DNA of 20,153 bases from Methylotenera_A sp031399315 (GCA_031399315.1 JANNOS010000038.1:1-20153), one strand, 5' to 3'; shown: positions 1 to 8,903, numbered from the stretch's first letter. Made by a program: numbers and translations. The notes: generated from the letters alone by a model not told the origin.

Positions 1-1
1 A

Positions 2-376
2 AAGGCGCAAGCTACGGGCAAAGTGATTTGTATATTTGGCTGTGGTGGAGATCGTGATAAAAGTAAGCGTGGCCTAATGGGTAAAATTGCATGTGACCTT
101 GCAAGTGCAGTGGTTGTAACATCAGATAATCCGCGCACTGAAGCGCCAGAGAAAATTATTCAAGATATCGCAGTTGGTCTGCACGGTAATTTTGCGATAG
201 AAGAGGATCGTGCAAAAGCAATATCAGTGGGTATATTTTCTGCAAAACCAGGCGACATTGTATTAATTGCAGGTAAGGGCCATGAGGAGTATCAAGAAAT
301 TAATAGTAAGAAATTACCATTCAGCGATATTGAGCAAGCCAAAGATGTACTCAAAATTTATGGCGGAAAATTCTGA
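2..376 (+). CDS. murE: UDP-MurNAc-tripeptide synthetase MurE, C-terminal part (5' end outside window)
   Basis: MurE is the cytoplasmic ATP-dependent ligase that adds the third stem-peptide residue to UDP-MurNAc-L-Ala-D-Glu. Only the last 124 codons are present. The frame is open from base 2, so the GTG at 23 is an internal valine and not a start. Visible motifs are FGCGGDRDKSKR, the substrate-selecting loop SDNPRTE and GKGHEEYQ near the C-terminus. In the family, the DNPR form of the loop marks ligases that use meso-diaminopimelate, so an mDAP-type peptidoglycan is inferred. The gene ends 22 nt before murF, as expected for co-transcription. Identity is secure; the start and the ATP-binding domain cannot be assessed. 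Confidence 0.95.
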   Translation, partial: KAQATGKVICIFGCGGDRDKSKRGLMGKIACDLASAVVVTSDNPRTEAPEKIIQDIAVGLHGNFAIEEDRAKAISVGIFSAKPGDIVLIAGKGHEEYQEINSKKLPFSDIEQAKDVLKIYGGKF

Positions 377-398
377 TGATGCAATTTAAGGATTTCGC

Positions 399-1796
399 AT
401 GTTAATTCTCTCGGAAATCGCCAAAGCGGTGGGCGGACGCATGCAAGGCGCTGATGTTCTTTGTGAAAGCGTTGGCTCTGACAGCAGAAGTATTGTTAAA
501 AATCAATTATTCGTTGGCATTAAAGGCGAACGCTTTGATGGCAGTACTTATGCGCAAGAAGCGATTGAACAAGGCGCGGCAGCAGCTTTAGTTGCGGATG
601 CGAATACAAAAGCAAGCCCAGTTGTTGTGGTTTCAGATACGCGCTTGGCTTTGGGGCAGCTTGCAAAATATTGGCGAAATAAGTTCAACATATCGCTGGT
701 TGCTGTGACGGGTAGTAATGGTAAAACCACGGTAAAAGAGATGATTGCAGCAATTTTGGCTGCCTCAAATAGCAATATTTTGGCGACAAAAGGTAACTTA
801 AATAATGATATTGGCATGCCAATGACGCTACTAAAAATGCACAAAGAGCATGCATTTGCTGTGATAGAAATGGGCATGAGCCACGAAGGCGAAATTCGCT
901 ACCTTACGAATATTGCCCAGCCTACTGTGGCTGTAGTTAACAATGCAGGTATTGCACACATTGGCGAAGTGGGTTCGCGTGAGGCGATAGCGCGCGCTAA
1001 AGGTGAGATATTTGAAGGTTTAAGCGAAGATGGAATCGCCATCATCAATGCAGATGATGGTTTTGCAGATTATTGGAAATCACTCAATATAAAAAGAAGA
1101 GTGATTACTTTTGGGTTAAAAAAAGAAGCAGACGTCAGCGCGACCTACCAAGTGAATGGTAATTTGAGCTTAGTACAGTTAACAACTCCAGATGGGCAGA
1201 TTAAGTTCGATTTACATGTGTTGGGTGTTCATAACATTTATAACGCCTTAGCTGCCAGTGCGGCAGCAGTGGCACTTGGTATTTCTAATAAAGAAATTGC
1301 AAAAGGATTAACTGGCTTTGGTGCAGTAAAAGGTCGCTTAAATTGGTTAGTTGGTTTCAATGGGGCGGTGGTGATTGATGATACCTATAACGCAAATCCT
1401 GACTCAATGAAAGCGGCAATAGATGTGTTGGCAAACTGCAAAGGTGAGAAGATTTTGATAGTAGGCGATATGGGTGAGTTGGGTGATGAATCAGTAAGAA
1501 TGCACGAAGAAATTGGCGTATATGCAATGAAAGCAGGTATTAAACGGCTTTATGGCTATGGTGAAATGAGCGCGCATACTTTGCAAGCTTTTAGTACAGC
1601 CCATAGCGCTAAGAATGCCTCTGGAATACAAGCCAGTCATTACCAAGAGCTTCAAGGGCTGATAGCTCGAGTTAAAAAATACCTAAATCCAAACTTTACG
1701 ATTTTAGTAAAAGGCTCGCGCTTTATGCAAATGGAACGTGTAGTAGCGCAAATTGTAGAAACACATAATCAACCGGAGACAAAACCATGTTGCTAG
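399..1796 (+). CDS. murF: UDP-MurNAc-tripeptide:D-Ala-D-Ala ligase MurF
   Basis: MurF adds the D-Ala-D-Ala dipeptide made by Ddl to the UDP-MurNAc-tripeptide, completing the cytoplasmic pentapeptide precursor. The 465-residue product is close to the usual ~450. Mur-ligase features appear in order: an N-terminal substrate domain (about 1-95), the P-loop GSNGKTT at 105-111, TKGNLNNDIGMP, EMGMSHEGEI, NNAGIAHIGEVGS followed by the REAIARAKGEIF segment, then the C-terminal domain with IDDTYNANPDSM and GDMGELGDES. The ATG at 399 has AAGGA at 388-392, 6 nt upstream, and begins at the conserved N-terminus. The 3' end overlaps mraY by 10 nt, suggesting translational coupling. The extreme C-terminus (ETKPCC) is not conserved in the family as I know it. 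Confidence 0.98.
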   Translation: MLILSEIAKAVGGRMQGADVLCESVGSDSRSIVKNQLFVGIKGERFDGSTYAQEAIEQGAAAALVADANTKASPVVVVSDTRLALGQLAKYWRNKFNISLVAVTGSNGKTTVKEMIAAILAASNSNILATKGNLNNDIGMPMTLLKMHKEHAFAVIEMGMSHEGEIRYLTNIAQPTVAVVNNAGIAHIGEVGSREAIARAKGEIFEGLSEDGIAIINADDGFADYWKSLNIKRRVITFGLKKEADVSATYQVNGNLSLVQLTTPDGQIKFDLHVLGVHNIYNALAASAAAVALGISNKEIAKGLTGFGAVKGRLNWLVGFNGAVVIDDTYNANPDSMKAAIDVLANCKGEKILIVGDMGELGDESVRMHEEIGVYAMKAGIKRLYGYGEMSAHTLQAFSTAHSAKNASGIQASHYQELQGLIARVKKYLNPNFTILVKGSRFMQMERVVAQIVETHNQPETKPCC

Positions 1797-2890
1797 AGCT
1801 AGCGCGATACTTGGCACACGATATTCGCGGTTTTAATGTGTTTAACTACATCACGCTACGCGCGGTGCTGGCTACGCTTACTGCGCTAATTATTTCGTTT
1901 GTGGTTGGACCAAAAATGATACGTAAGCTCACCGAATACAAAGTTGGACAATCTGTGCGCGACGATGGTCCACAAACACATTTGGTAAAGGCTGGCACGC
2001 CAACAATGGGTGGTGCTTTGATATTGGTTGCAATCTCAATAGCTACTTTATTGTGGGGTGATTTGCATAATAAATACATCTGGGTGGTGTTGGTGACCAC
2101 TTTGGGCTTTGGCGCTGTTGGCTGGGTGGATGATTATCGCAAAGTGGTTTATAAAAATCCCAAAGGATTACCGGCTAAAACTAAATACTTTTGGCAAAGC
2201 GTGATCGGCTTAGGTGTGGCAATATTTTTATTTAAAACCTCTACAACGCCCGTGGAGACAACGTTAATTTTTCCGTTTCTAAAACACATTTCGCTACCGC
2301 TAGGCATGGTGGGGTTTATCGTGCTGACCTACTTGGTAATAGTCGGTAGTAGCAACGCTGTGAATTTGACAGACGGCTTGGATGGTTTAGCGATTATGCC
2401 AACAGTCATGGTAGGCGCTGCGCTTGCAATATTTGCTTATGTGGCAGGACATTTATACTTTTCAAAATACTTAGGTATTCCATATGTTGCAGGGGCTGGT
2501 GAATTGATGGTCTTTTGCGCCGCCATGGCTGGTGCTGGCTTAGGCTTTTTATGGTTTAACGCTTACCCAGCAGAGGTTTTTATGGGTGATGTGGGTGCTT
2601 TGGCTTTAGGAGCCGCACTTGGTGTTGTTGCCGTCATTGTTAGGCAAGAAATAGTTCTGTTTATTATGGGTGGTGTATTTGTGGTGGAGACTTTTTCGGT
2701 CGCTTTGCAGGTGATGTATTTCAAATATACCAAATACAAAACGGGCGTGGGCCAACGTATCTTTTTGATGGCGCCACTGCATCACCATTACGAACAAAAA
2801 GGCTGGAAAGAAACACAAGTGGTCGTGAGGTTTTGGATTATTACAATGATGCTTGTTTTAGTCGGACTTTCCACATTGAAACTAAGATAA
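1787..2890 (+). CDS. mraY: Phospho-MurNAc-pentapeptide transferase MraY
   Basis: MraY is the polytopic inner-membrane enzyme that transfers phospho-MurNAc-pentapeptide to undecaprenyl phosphate, giving lipid I. The 367-residue product (family about 360) has around ten hydrophobic segments. Signatures include DDGPQTHLVKAGTPTMGG, VGWVDDYRKV with the aspartate pair at residues 115-116, NAVNLTDGLDGLA, FNAYPAEVFMGDVGAL with an aspartate at 268, and the C-terminal APLHHHYEQKGW. These aspartates and the HHH loop are the known Mg2+/catalytic elements of the family. The ATG at 1787 lies inside the murF 3' end, with GGAG at 1775-1778 as ribosome binding site. It feeds MurG, encoded two genes downstream. 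Confidence 0.98.
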   Translation: MLLELARYLAHDIRGFNVFNYITLRAVLATLTALIISFVVGPKMIRKLTEYKVGQSVRDDGPQTHLVKAGTPTMGGALILVAISIATLLWGDLHNKYIWVVLVTTLGFGAVGWVDDYRKVVYKNPKGLPAKTKYFWQSVIGLGVAIFLFKTSTTPVETTLIFPFLKHISLPLGMVGFIVLTYLVIVGSSNAVNLTDGLDGLAIMPTVMVGAALAIFAYVAGHLYFSKYLGIPYVAGAGELMVFCAAMAGAGLGFLWFNAYPAEVFMGDVGALALGAALGVVAVIVRQEIVLFIMGGVFVVETFSVALQVMYFKYTKYKTGVGQRIFLMAPLHHHYEQKGWKETQVVVRFWIITMMLVLVGLSTLKLR

Positions 2891-2899
2891 AAAATATAG

Positions 2900-4300
2900 A
2901 TGAAGCTAGAACTTAATAATAAGCGCGTGTTAGTACTAGGCCTTGGTGAAACAGGGCTCTCAGCTTTGCGCTGGCTTGCTAAGCAAGGCGCGATATTATC
3001 TGTCGCTGATTCGCGTAACAATCCACCTAATATGGAAAGTTTAGCGCGAAGCATGCCTCAACTTGCTATCTACACGAGTAAATTCAAGCAAGAAATTCTA
3101 TTAGAAGCAGAGTTAATTGTTATTAGTCCAGGTGTACCTTTAAATGACCCAGCCGTGCAGGCTGCAATTAAGCAAGGTATTCCCGTAATTGGTGATGTAG
3201 AGTTATTTGCACAATACCGACCAAAAAGTGCAAAAGTGATTGGCATTACAGGCTCAAATGGCAAAACGACGGTGACAACTTTAGTGGGTGAAATATGTAA
3301 AGAAGCAGGTTTAAAAACTATCGTTGCTGGCAATATTGGATTGCCAGTATTGGATGCGTTAGAGATGGAAACGCCTGATATTTATGTGGTAGAGCTTTCT
3401 AGTTTTCAGCTAGAAACAACCAATAGTTTAGCAATAGATGCTGCGACAGTATTGAATGTGACCGAAGACCATATGGATAGGTATGCAACGCTTGCAAATT
3501 ACGCTACCGCAAAATCACGCATTTTAACGCATGCGAAAACAGCGATTTTAAATCGCGATGATGCAACTATATTAGCGATGCACACTGAAAATAAAACATC
3601 TACAAAAACGCTCACATTTGGTTTAAATGCTGCGCCAACTACAAGTGATTTTGGTTTGATTAACAACGATGGTGTTCAGTTTTTGGCGAGTGGGCAGCGC
3701 AAGCTGTGTAAAACGAGTGAGTTAAAAATTACAGGCCAACATAATGTTGCGAATGCACTTGCTGCTGCGGCTTTATGCAGTGCTGTTGGTGTCGACAAAA
3801 CAATTATTATCGCTGCCTTGCGTAATTTTAAAGGCTTGCCTCACAGAGTGGAGTGGGTGGCAAATATTAACAATGTAGATTTTTATGATGATTCAAAAGG
3901 GACTAATGTAGGTGCAACTTGTGCAGCAATCTACGGTATGACAAAACATGATAAACCACAAAAGGTTGTGCTAATAGCAGGTGGTGATGGCAAAGGGCAA
4001 GATTTTGCCCCTTTAGTGAATGCCGTAGAAGCGAATGGCCGTGCGGTAGTGCTGTTTGGGCGTGATGCGCCATTAATTCAAACCGTGTTACTAGCAACTA
4101 ATATTCCAATATATCAAGCGGCAGATTTACCAGAAGCGGTAAATATAGCAAAAAAAATTGCCGTAACAGGAGATGCAGTTTTATTGTCACCCGCTTGTGC
4201 AAGTTTTGATATGTTTAAAAACTATGTACATCGTGCGGAGGTATTTGTAGATACCGTGAAGCAGCTAGAGATTGAAAATAAAAAGGTGGCAGCATGTTAA
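2900..4300 (+). CDS. murD: UDP-MurNAc-L-Ala:D-Glu ligase MurD
   Basis: MurD is the cytoplasmic ligase that adds D-glutamate to UDP-MurNAc-L-alanine. The 466-residue protein opens with the family N-terminus VLVLGLGETGLSALR (Rossmann-like UDP-binding domain). The P-loop GSNGKTT follows at 118-124, then AGNIGLPVLD, ELSSFQLETT, NVTEDHMDRY with the downstream AKSRI lysine segment, HNVANALAAA, LPHRVEW, DDSKGTN, AGGDGKGQDF and SPACASFDMF. All elements expected of an active enzyme are present. The start at 2900 is 9 nt after the mraY stop and fits the family N-terminus, but no convincing SD is visible (only A-rich sequence), so initiation may depend on ribosomes finishing mraY. ftsW begins 10 nt downstream. 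Confidence 0.98.
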   Translation: MKLELNNKRVLVLGLGETGLSALRWLAKQGAILSVADSRNNPPNMESLARSMPQLAIYTSKFKQEILLEAELIVISPGVPLNDPAVQAAIKQGIPVIGDVELFAQYRPKSAKVIGITGSNGKTTVTTLVGEICKEAGLKTIVAGNIGLPVLDALEMETPDIYVVELSSFQLETTNSLAIDAATVLNVTEDHMDRYATLANYATAKSRILTHAKTAILNRDDATILAMHTENKTSTKTLTFGLNAAPTTSDFGLINNDGVQFLASGQRKLCKTSELKITGQHNVANALAAAALCSAVGVDKTIIIAALRNFKGLPHRVEWVANINNVDFYDDSKGTNVGATCAAIYGMTKHDKPQKVVLIAGGDGKGQDFAPLVNAVEANGRAVVLFGRDAPLIQTVLLATNIPIYQAADLPEAVNIAKKIAVTGDAVLLSPACASFDMFKNYVHRAEVFVDTVKQLEIENKKVAAC

Positions 4301-4310
4301 GGAATACAAA

Positions 4311-5477
4311 ATGCTAGCCCCGGTAATGCATAATCGCGAGCGCATTAATGCCGCTAGCTATGACCAAATGTTGCTGTGGGTCACTATTATTTTATTGGGA
4401 TTAGGTTTAGTAATGGTGTACTCAGCATCGATTGCGATCGCTGAGGCTGATAAAGCAGTTGGACATCAAAGTACTTATTATTTAGTGCGCCAAGCTGCAT
4501 TTATATGCATTGGGCTTGTTGCAGGATTTATATCATTTCAAGTTCCAATAGCTTGGTGGCAAAAAGTAGCCCCTTATTTATTTTTATTTGGTTTGGCATT
4601 GTTAGTTCTAGTGCTTATCCCTGGCGTAGGCCGTAATGTAAATGGTAGCCAGCGTTGGTTATCGTTGGGGGTGGCTAATTTGCAACCATCTGAACTGGTG
4701 AAATTGTTTGCAGCAATGTATGTAGCTGATTATGCGGTACGCAAAGCGCCACAGATGGATAGCCTTGTTAAAGGTTTTTTACCAATGGTGGCAGTGATGG
4801 TGCTGGTAGGTTTTTTACTGTTACGAGAACCAGATTTTGGCGCATTTGCGGTGATAGCAGCGATTTCTATTTCTATACTTTGGTTGGGCGGTATTAATGC
4901 CAAAATATTTGCAGCATTAATCGCCACTTTGCCAATTGCTATTTACTTTTTAATTTGGAACTCGCCTTACCGCCTACAACGCGTGATTGGTTTTATGGAT
5001 CCATGGGCGGATCCGTTTGGTAAAGGTTATCAGCTATCACACGCCTTAATTGCCTTTGGCCGTGGTGAATGGCTGGGTGTAGGTTTGGGTGCGAGTGTCG
5101 AAAAATTGCTTTATCTGCCAGAAGCACATACAGATTTTCTGCTTGCAGTCATTGCGGAAGAACTGGGCTTTGTCGGGGTGCTCACTGTGCTAGGTTTATT
5201 TGTATGGATTGTAATTCGCGCATTTGGTATTGGCAAAGAGGCCGTTGCGAATGAGCGATATTTTGCTGCGCTATTAGCACAAGGTTTAGGCGTGTGGATT
5301 GGCGTGCAAGGCATTATTAATATTGGTGTGAATATGGGTGTTTTGCCAACAAAAGGATTAACGCTGCCGCTACTTTCATTTGGTGGCAGCGGCATATTGG
5401 CTAATTGTATTGCGATGGCTGTTCTTTTACGCATTGACTATGAAAATCGTCGGCTTCAGAAGGGTTTGCCAGCATGA
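4311..5477 (+). CDS. ftsW: Septal peptidoglycan glycosyltransferase FtsW (SEDS family)
   Basis: FtsW is an integral membrane SEDS protein that polymerises lipid II into septal glycan strands together with FtsI. Predicted length is 388 residues with about ten membrane spans. Family motifs include NGSQRWLSLG, LQPSELVKL, DPWADPFGKGYQ, FGRGEWLGVGLG, LPEAHTDFLLAVIAEE with the catalytic-type aspartate at 275, and the C-terminal NMGVLPTKGLTLPLLSFGGSG. I chose ATG 4311 over the longer in-frame ATG at 4272 because AAGGA at 4299-4303 sits 7 nt upstream; the longer start would extend 29 nt into murD and add a basic 13-residue prefix. ATG 4326 is a less likely alternative. The stop overlaps murG by 4 nt (ATGA). 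Confidence 0.96.
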   Translation: MLAPVMHNRERINAASYDQMLLWVTIILLGLGLVMVYSASIAIAEADKAVGHQSTYYLVRQAAFICIGLVAGFISFQVPIAWWQKVAPYLFLFGLALLVLVLIPGVGRNVNGSQRWLSLGVANLQPSELVKLFAAMYVADYAVRKAPQMDSLVKGFLPMVAVMVLVGFLLLREPDFGAFAVIAAISISILWLGGINAKIFAALIATLPIAIYFLIWNSPYRLQRVIGFMDPWADPFGKGYQLSHALIAFGRGEWLGVGLGASVEKLLYLPEAHTDFLLAVIAEELGFVGVLTVLGLFVWIVIRAFGIGKEAVANERYFAALLAQGLGVWIGVQGIINIGVNMGVLPTKGLTLPLLSFGGSGILANCIAMAVLLRIDYENRRLQKGLPA

Positions 5478-6568
5478 TGTTTTCATCACCTGTTACGAAT
5501 TTTGGTTCAGGCACGCTGATGGTGATGGCGGGCGGCACTGGTGGGCACGTATACCCAGCCATGGCGGTGGCGGATTACATGAAAGAACACGGCTGGAATA
5601 TTGTATGGCTATGCACTGAAGGCGGCATGGAAAATAAACTGATTGAAGGTAAGGGTTACAAAAAAGCCATGATGACCATGCGTGGTGTGCGTGGCAAGGG
5701 CGTAATGGGCTGGTTGCTGTTACCGATTAAATTAGCCACGGCGTTTAAGCAAAGTGTTGGTGCTATTCGCCAACATCAGCCGAATGTGGTGCTAGGCATG
5801 GGTGGCTTCGCAGCTTTTCCAGGTGGACTCATGGCAAAATTGTTAGGCAAGCCATTGGTAATACACGAACAAAATTCAATTGCAGGCCTGACTAACAAAG
5901 CCTTAAGTGTGGTCGCAAATCAAGTATTGGCAGCATTCCCCAGTGCATTTGGCGAAAGCGCGCAACTGGTGGGGAATCCAGTGCGCTATGAGATTACGCA
6001 GTTAGCCTCTCCACAACAAAGATACAGTGCACGCACTGGCAAGCTTAAAGTGCTGGTGGTGGGCGGCAGTTTGGGTGCGCAAGCCTTGAATGATGTGTTA
6101 CCAAAGGTATTTGCTAATCTTCCAGAGAATACACGACCAGAAGTAATCCACCAAGCGGGCGAGAAGCATATCGCTGCCCTGCAAGCCAACTACCATGCGG
6201 CCTCTGTGGCAGCGGAAACAAAGGCGTTTATTCACAACATGGCAGACATGTATGCGTGGGCCGATGTGGTGATTTGTCGCGCTGGCGCACTCACAGTGGC
6301 TGAGCTAGCGTGCGTAGGTGTTGCCAGTGTGTTGGTGCCTTTCCCACATGCGGTGGATGATCACCAAACCTATAACGCCAAATATTTAAGTGATGCGGGT
6401 GCGGCCAAATTGATTCAACAATCTGAATTTTCTGTGGCAAAAGCGACAGAAATTTTACGTGGCTTAACGCGCGAAATTTGCTTAGATATGGCAATAAAAG
6501 CCAAGCAACTCGCCAAGCCAGAAGCCACTGCAACGGTTGCAAAAATTTGCATGGAGGTGGCGCGTTAG
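5474..6568 (+). CDS. murG: UDP-GlcNAc:lipid I N-acetylglucosaminyltransferase MurG
   Basis: MurG is a peripheral GT-B glycosyltransferase on the inner leaflet that adds GlcNAc to lipid I, producing lipid II for FtsW. The product has 364 residues (family about 355). Motifs are AGGTGGHVYPAMAVA near the N-terminus (first glycine-rich loop), VLGMGGFAAFPGG, HEQNSIAGLTN, VVGGSLGAQALND (second nucleotide-binding loop) and CRAGALTVAELA followed by VPFPHAVDDHQTYNA, the UDP-GlcNAc-binding region. Two ATGs are adjacent (5474 and 5477). The first overlaps the ftsW stop as ATGA and has AAGGG at 5460-5464 with 9-nt spacing, so it is preferred. The region before the next start, murC, contains a hairpin (separate entry). 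Confidence 0.98.
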   Translation: MMFSSPVTNFGSGTLMVMAGGTGGHVYPAMAVADYMKEHGWNIVWLCTEGGMENKLIEGKGYKKAMMTMRGVRGKGVMGWLLLPIKLATAFKQSVGAIRQHQPNVVLGMGGFAAFPGGLMAKLLGKPLVIHEQNSIAGLTNKALSVVANQVLAAFPSAFGESAQLVGNPVRYEITQLASPQQRYSARTGKLKVLVVGGSLGAQALNDVLPKVFANLPENTRPEVIHQAGEKHIAALQANYHAASVAAETKAFIHNMADMYAWADVVICRAGALTVAELACVGVASVLVPFPHAVDDHQTYNAKYLSDAGAAKLIQQSEFSVAKATEILRGLTREICLDMAIKAKQLAKPEATATVAKICMEVAR

Positions 6569-6582
6569 CGCCAATAAACATG
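6553..6582 (+). promoter_or_regulatory. murC initiation region: SD separated from ATG by a hairpin
   Basis: GGAGG at 6553-6557 is the only strong SD near the murC ATG (6580-6582), but it is 22 nt away, too far for normal initiation. Directly between them, TGGCGC (6558-6563) can pair with GCGCCA (6568-6573) around a GTTA loop, a perfect 6-bp stem with five G-C pairs. Folding would leave only 6 nt (6574-6579) between stem and ATG, a normal spacing. The murG stop codon (6566-6568) lies in the loop and 3' arm, so ribosomes terminating on murG would cover the structure. This resembles known phage T4 leaders in which a hairpin closes an over-long SD spacing. The pairing is directly visible; the function is inferred. 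Confidence 0.5.
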
Positions 6583-7992
6583 AAACATAAAGTAAAAAAT
6601 ATCCACTTTGTGGGCATTGGCGGCGCTGGCATGAGCGGCATTGCTGAAGTGCTGCTTAACTTAGATTTTAAAGTGTCAGGCTCCGATTTGGCTAAAAACG
6701 CGACGACTAAAAGATTGGCTGATTTTGGCGCCAAAATTTATCAAGGTCACGCCACTGAAAATTTAAACGTAGCCGATGTGGTGGTGGTATCCAGTGCAGT
6801 GAACGAGCAAAACCCTGAGATTATTGCTGCGCGCGCTAAAAATATCCCCGTGGTGCCGCGCGCGTTAATGTTGGCAGAATTGATGCGTTTTAGGCAAGGC
6901 ATTGCCGTGGCTGGCACGCACGGCAAAACAACCACAACCAGTCTCATTGCCAGTGTTTTGGCTGAGGCTGGCATGGACCCGACGTTTGTGATTGGTGGAA
7001 AACTAGAAGCTGCCAGTGCCAACGCGCGGCTTGGTACAGGCGAATGGATTGTGGCAGAAGCCGACGAATCGGATGCCTCATTTTTGCATTTAACACCGGT
7101 GATGGCGGTGGTCACCAATATCGACCAAGACCACATGGATACTTATGAACATAGTTTTGACAAATTAAAAAGCGCGTTTGTGGAATTTTTGCAGCAATTG
7201 CCATTTTGGGGTATGGCGGTGGTGTGTGTGGATGACGCGAATATTCGCGAGATTTTACCGCGCGTTACTAAGCCAGTGATGACCTATGGCATGAGTGAAG
7301 AGGCGCGTATTCGCGCAACCAATGTGCGCGCAGATCACGGCAAAATGCACTTTACCGTATCGCGAGTTAATGGCGTGACCACAACATTTGACGTGACCTT
7401 AAACCTGCCAGGTAACCATTATGTATTAAATGCGCTGGCAGCGATTGCCATTGCCAGCGAGTTGAATGTGGCGGATGAATTTATCATCAAAGCGCTGGCT
7501 GAATTTAAGGGTGTTGGTCGCAGGTTTGAGCGTTATGGTGAGATTGCAACTAATGGCGGCACGTTTACACTGATTGACGATTATGGTCATCACCCAGTCG
7601 AGATGCAGGCGGTGATTGCTGCCGCGCGCGATGCCTTTCCCAATAGACGTTTAGTGATGGCGTTTCAGCCTCATCGTTACACCCGTACGCGTGATTGCTT
7701 TGAGGATTTTGTACGCGTGCTATCCAGCACAGACGTGGTGTTGTTGACCGAAGTATATTCTGCAGGCGAAGCGCCGATTGTGGCTGCTGATACACGTTCA
7801 CTCATTCGTGCCATTCGAATAGCTGGCAAAGTAGAACCACAATTTATAGAAACCACCGATGAACTGCCACAAGCTATTCTAAATGTGGTGCAAGCAGGCG
7901 ATGTGGTGATTGTGATGGGTGCAGGTTCGATTGGCCATGTGGCAGCCAAGACACAGACGTTGGCAAATGCGTGGGAGGCTAGCAAATCATGA
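6580..7992 (+). CDS. murC: UDP-MurNAc:L-alanine ligase MurC
   Basis: MurC is the cytoplasmic ligase that attaches L-alanine to UDP-MurNAc, the first stem-peptide step. The 470-residue product contains HFVGIGGAGMSGIAEVL at the N-terminus (UDP-binding), the P-loop GTHGKTTTT starting at residue 112, EADESDASFLHL, TNIDQDHMDTY, NHYVLNALAA, GVGRRFERYG, DDYGHHPVEM and QPHRYTRTRDCF. All are hallmark MurC segments and none is altered. The frame is open upstream to a TTG at 6478, but that start would lie inside murG and add a non-homologous stretch; ATG 6580 gives the canonical N-terminus. The stop overlaps murB as ATGA, so murC and murB are probably translationally coupled, matching their consecutive reactions in reverse order. 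Confidence 0.97.
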   Translation: MKHKVKNIHFVGIGGAGMSGIAEVLLNLDFKVSGSDLAKNATTKRLADFGAKIYQGHATENLNVADVVVVSSAVNEQNPEIIAARAKNIPVVPRALMLAELMRFRQGIAVAGTHGKTTTTSLIASVLAEAGMDPTFVIGGKLEAASANARLGTGEWIVAEADESDASFLHLTPVMAVVTNIDQDHMDTYEHSFDKLKSAFVEFLQQLPFWGMAVVCVDDANIREILPRVTKPVMTYGMSEEARIRATNVRADHGKMHFTVSRVNGVTTTFDVTLNLPGNHYVLNALAAIAIASELNVADEFIIKALAEFKGVGRRFERYGEIATNGGTFTLIDDYGHHPVEMQAVIAAARDAFPNRRLVMAFQPHRYTRTRDCFEDFVRVLSSTDVVLLTEVYSAGEAPIVAADTRSLIRAIRIAGKVEPQFIETTDELPQAILNVVQAGDVVIVMGAGSIGHVAAKTQTLANAWEASKS

Positions 7993-8903
7993 CAGAAACT
8001 GACATGCCAGCAACTGGTATACCAACAACAGGACAATCTCAGTTACTAAAAAACGAGTCATTGGCGCGCTATACCAGCTGGCGTGTCGGTGGTGTAGCAG
8101 ACTGCCTATTTATCGCCGAAAATATAAATGAATTACAGGCGTTTATACAAACACTAGATAGTACAGAATCCATTGACTTTATTGGCTTAGGCAGTAACTT
8201 ATTGGTGCGAGACGGCGGCGTACGTGGCACGGTCATTGTGATGCATCAGGCGCTAAGTGAATTGCGCGTAGATGGGAAATATATTTATGCCGAGGCGGGT
8301 GTGACATGCGGAAAATTAGCTAGGTTTTGCGCGAATCAATCCAAGCAAGGCGCTGAGTTTATGGCAGGTATACCAGGCACGGTGGGTGGTGCGTTGGCGA
8401 TGAACGCAGGCTGTTATGGCACAGAAACTTGGAATATTGTGCGCCAAGTGTTAACCATAGACAGACAAGGTAAAACACATGTCCGTAATGAGTCAGAATT
8501 TATAGCAAGTTATCGACATGTGGAAATGCCTATCCCCGACGAGTGGTTTTTAGGCGCGTGGTTTGATTTGGAGCCTGGCGTTGCAGAAGAATCAGTGCAA
8601 AAAATTAAAAATTTGCTGGCAACTAGGCTCGCAAGTCAGCCGTTAAATTTACCCAGCGCTGGTTCTACATTTAGAAATCCGCATGGTGACTTTGCCGCAA
8701 GATTAATCGAAGCAAGTGGTTTAAAAGGCTACCAAATTGGTGGTGCGCAAGTATCGCCCAAGCACGCGAATTTTATTGTGAATGTAGGTAATGCCACTGC
8801 AATGGATATAGAGCTATTGATTCGCCATATGAAAGATACTGTGTTGGAAAAGCAAGGTGTGGCTTTACAGCAAGAGGTAAGGGTAATTGGTGAGTATGCA
8901 TAA
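7989..8903 (+). CDS. murB: UDP-N-acetylenolpyruvoylglucosamine reductase MurB (short type)
   Basis: MurB is the FAD- and NADPH-dependent cytoplasmic reductase that turns the MurA product into UDP-MurNAc, the substrate of MurC. Visible motifs are YTSWRVGGVAD, GLGSNLLVRDGGVRG (FAD-binding), GIPGTVGGALAMNAGCYG, the SYRHVEMP segment, PSAGSTFRNP with the catalytic-type serine at 226, ASGLKGYQIGGAQVSPKHANFIVN and the C-terminal LQQEVRVIGE with a glutamate at 296. At 304 residues it matches the shorter, Bacillus-like MurB class rather than the ~340-residue E. coli form. The ATG at 7989 overlaps the murC stop and has GGGAGG at 7973-7978; ATG 8004 is possible, since the first ~20 residues are not conserved. 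Finding murB inside the dcw cluster is common outside enterobacteria. Confidence 0.97.
   Translation: MTETDMPATGIPTTGQSQLLKNESLARYTSWRVGGVADCLFIAENINELQAFIQTLDSTESIDFIGLGSNLLVRDGGVRGTVIVMHQALSELRVDGKYIYAEAGVTCGKLARFCANQSKQGAEFMAGIPGTVGGALAMNAGCYGTETWNIVRQVLTIDRQGKTHVRNESEFIASYRHVEMPIPDEWFLGAWFDLEPGVAEESVQKIKNLLATRLASQPLNLPSAGSTFRNPHGDFAARLIEASGLKGYQIGGAQVSPKHANFIVNVGNATAMDIELLIRHMKDTVLEKQGVALQQEVRVIGEYA

Noticed and set aside
4150..4157. Run of eight A residues in murD as a possible slippage site
   Set aside because: The frame continues normally into conserved MurD C-terminal motifs and no alternative product is suggested.
4998..5015. Duplicated GGATCC words inside ftsW
   Set aside because: They encode the conserved DPWADPF segment found in FtsW proteins generally; the repetition is protein-driven.
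5069..5254. Short + strand frames inside ftsW and at the ftsW-murG junction (5069-5254, 5380-5619)
   Set aside because: Out-of-frame shadows of ftsW and murG without their own SD or recognisable content.
6291..6734. 147-codon open frame on the - strand across the murG-murC junction
   Set aside because: No motifs, antisense to two clearly real genes, composition typical of shadow frames.
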